The position numbers were made by a program, and so were the translations under genes. Below, piece after piece: positions 20,737 to 21,199 of a stretch of 21,199 nucleotides of DNA. Position 1 is the stretch's first letter, and the number at the start of each line of letters is the position of its first letter. Source of the DNA: a virus; IMG/VR virus record IMGVR_UViG_3300030012_000651, positions 1 through 21,199 of that record. One strand, given 5' to 3'. A model generated the notes under the pieces. It was not told the DNA's origin. It ran no database searches and worked only from the letters and a program-made list of their open reading frames with translations.

Positions 20737-21199
20737 ATGAACAATACTTGGAAAACACTTTCAGCATTAAACGTGAATGACGATAAGGAAAAGAAAGGAC
20801 GCTTTGATTATTTGTCCTGGGCAGATGCTTGGAAGCACGTTCAGAACAATGTAAAGAACGCATCTTATGAATTACTTGAGGATATTGTCTATCCAGATAA
20901 CACTCGAGAAGTTCGGTGCAGCGTAACGATTGATGGTGCTACGCATACAATGTGGCTTGCTGTTATGGATAACATGAACCGCGCTATCAAAAACCCAGAT
21001 GCACAAGCAATCAACAAAGCCAGAATGCGTTGCCTTGTGAAAGCAATAGCCATGCATGGTCTAGGTTTGTACATCTATCAAGGCGAGGATCTGCCGGATG
21101 AATTGGATGAAAAGCCAAAGCCAAAACCCGAGCCAAAGCCAGAGATAGATGTAAGCGTACACCCACAGGAAATAGAAGAGCCAGAGGAACCTAAAGAGG
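20737..21199 (+). CDS. Single-strand annealing protein, Sak/DUF1071 type (C-terminus beyond the window)
   Basis: The open frame runs off the right edge; 154 residues are visible. Known DUF1071/Sak-type features: KGRFDYLSWADAW (residues 20-32), a central strand region (VRCSVTIDG, TMWLAVMDNMNRAI at 71-84) and NKARMRCLVKAIAMHGLGLYI (93-113) followed by YQGEDLP. These proteins anneal complementary strands in phage recombination. After residue 120 a Lys/Pro/Glu-rich linker (KPKPKPEPKPE) suggests a tethered C-terminal part, perhaps another binding motif not yet visible. GAGGA lies 9 nt before the ATG. Together with Gp157, RusA and the SSB-like protein it implies recombination-dependent replication. 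Confidence 0.8.
   Translation, partial: MNNTWKTLSALNVNDDKEKKGRFDYLSWADAWKHVQNNVKNASYELLEDIVYPDNTREVRCSVTIDGATHTMWLAVMDNMNRAIKNPDAQAINKARMRCLVKAIAMHGLGLYIYQGEDLPDELDEKPKPKPEPKPEIDVSVHPQEIEEPEEPKE

Noticed and set aside
1-21199. Integrase, CRISPR array, insertion sequence, toxin-antitoxin pair or host genes that would mark a prophage or island.
   Set aside because: None seen. The ribbon-helix-helix protein could resemble an antitoxin, but no toxin-like partner lies beside it; the neighbour is RusA.

Overview
This window is part of the genome of a tailed double-stranded DNA phage with a short-tailed (podovirus, T7-like) virion. The evidence is a T7 gp8-type portal of 519 aa, an acidic scaffold followed by a compact capsid protein, T7 gp11-like and gp12-like tail adaptor and nozzle proteins, and a run of long helical ejection (internal virion) proteins. 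No host gene, integrase, tRNA, CRISPR array or insertion sequence is visible. The DNA is moderately AT-rich and gene-dense, with many ATGA, TAATG or TAAATG junctions and strong GGAGG-type ribosome binding sites. The host cannot be named from sequence alone; a marine or other aquatic Gram-negative bacterium is a guess based on resemblance of the capsid and tail proteins to environmental podoviruses.

Layout. From 17995 down to 5 every gene is on the minus strand. Reading in transcription order: a ribbon-helix-helix protein, a RusA-like Holliday-junction resolvase and a winged-helix replication-type protein (17995-16480); a 197-nt regulatory gap; a 130-aa unknown, a broken small gene, an SSB-like 85-aa protein, a terminase-small-subunit-like protein, a 46-aa coiled-coil peptide and the terminase large subunit (16282-13463); a GNAT/gp13-like protein, four small basic proteins and the portal (13463-10257); a Bbp19-like small protein, scaffold, a 175-nt apparently structured leader, the major capsid protein and a 92-aa structural protein (10260-7931); then tail adaptor, nozzle and three ejection proteins (7881-5). 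From 18107 to the right end every gene is on the plus strand: a glycine-rich protein, several very acidic small proteins, a 29-aa membrane peptide, a winged-helix protein, a Gp157-family protein and a Sak/DUF1071 single-strand annealing protein that runs off the window.

How it fits together. The two transcription units diverge from 17996-18106, which holds a perfect 9-bp inverted repeat placed over overlapping promoter-like hexamers. The first leftward gene encodes a ribbon-helix-helix DNA-binding protein, so this is a plausible autoregulated switch between the rightward early/recombination operon and the leftward replication-packaging-morphogenesis operon. The annealing protein, Gp157, RusA and the SSB-like protein make up a recombination and replication set. 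The terminase, portal, scaffold and capsid genes build and fill the head, and the adaptor, nozzle and ejection proteins form the tail and deliver the genome.

The least explained parts are the structured leader of the capsid gene, the cluster of acidic early proteins, the SSB-like protein ending in a bacterial SSB-type tail, the terminase small subunit that lacks its usual helix-turn-helix, and the palindrome-rich gap in front of the late genes.
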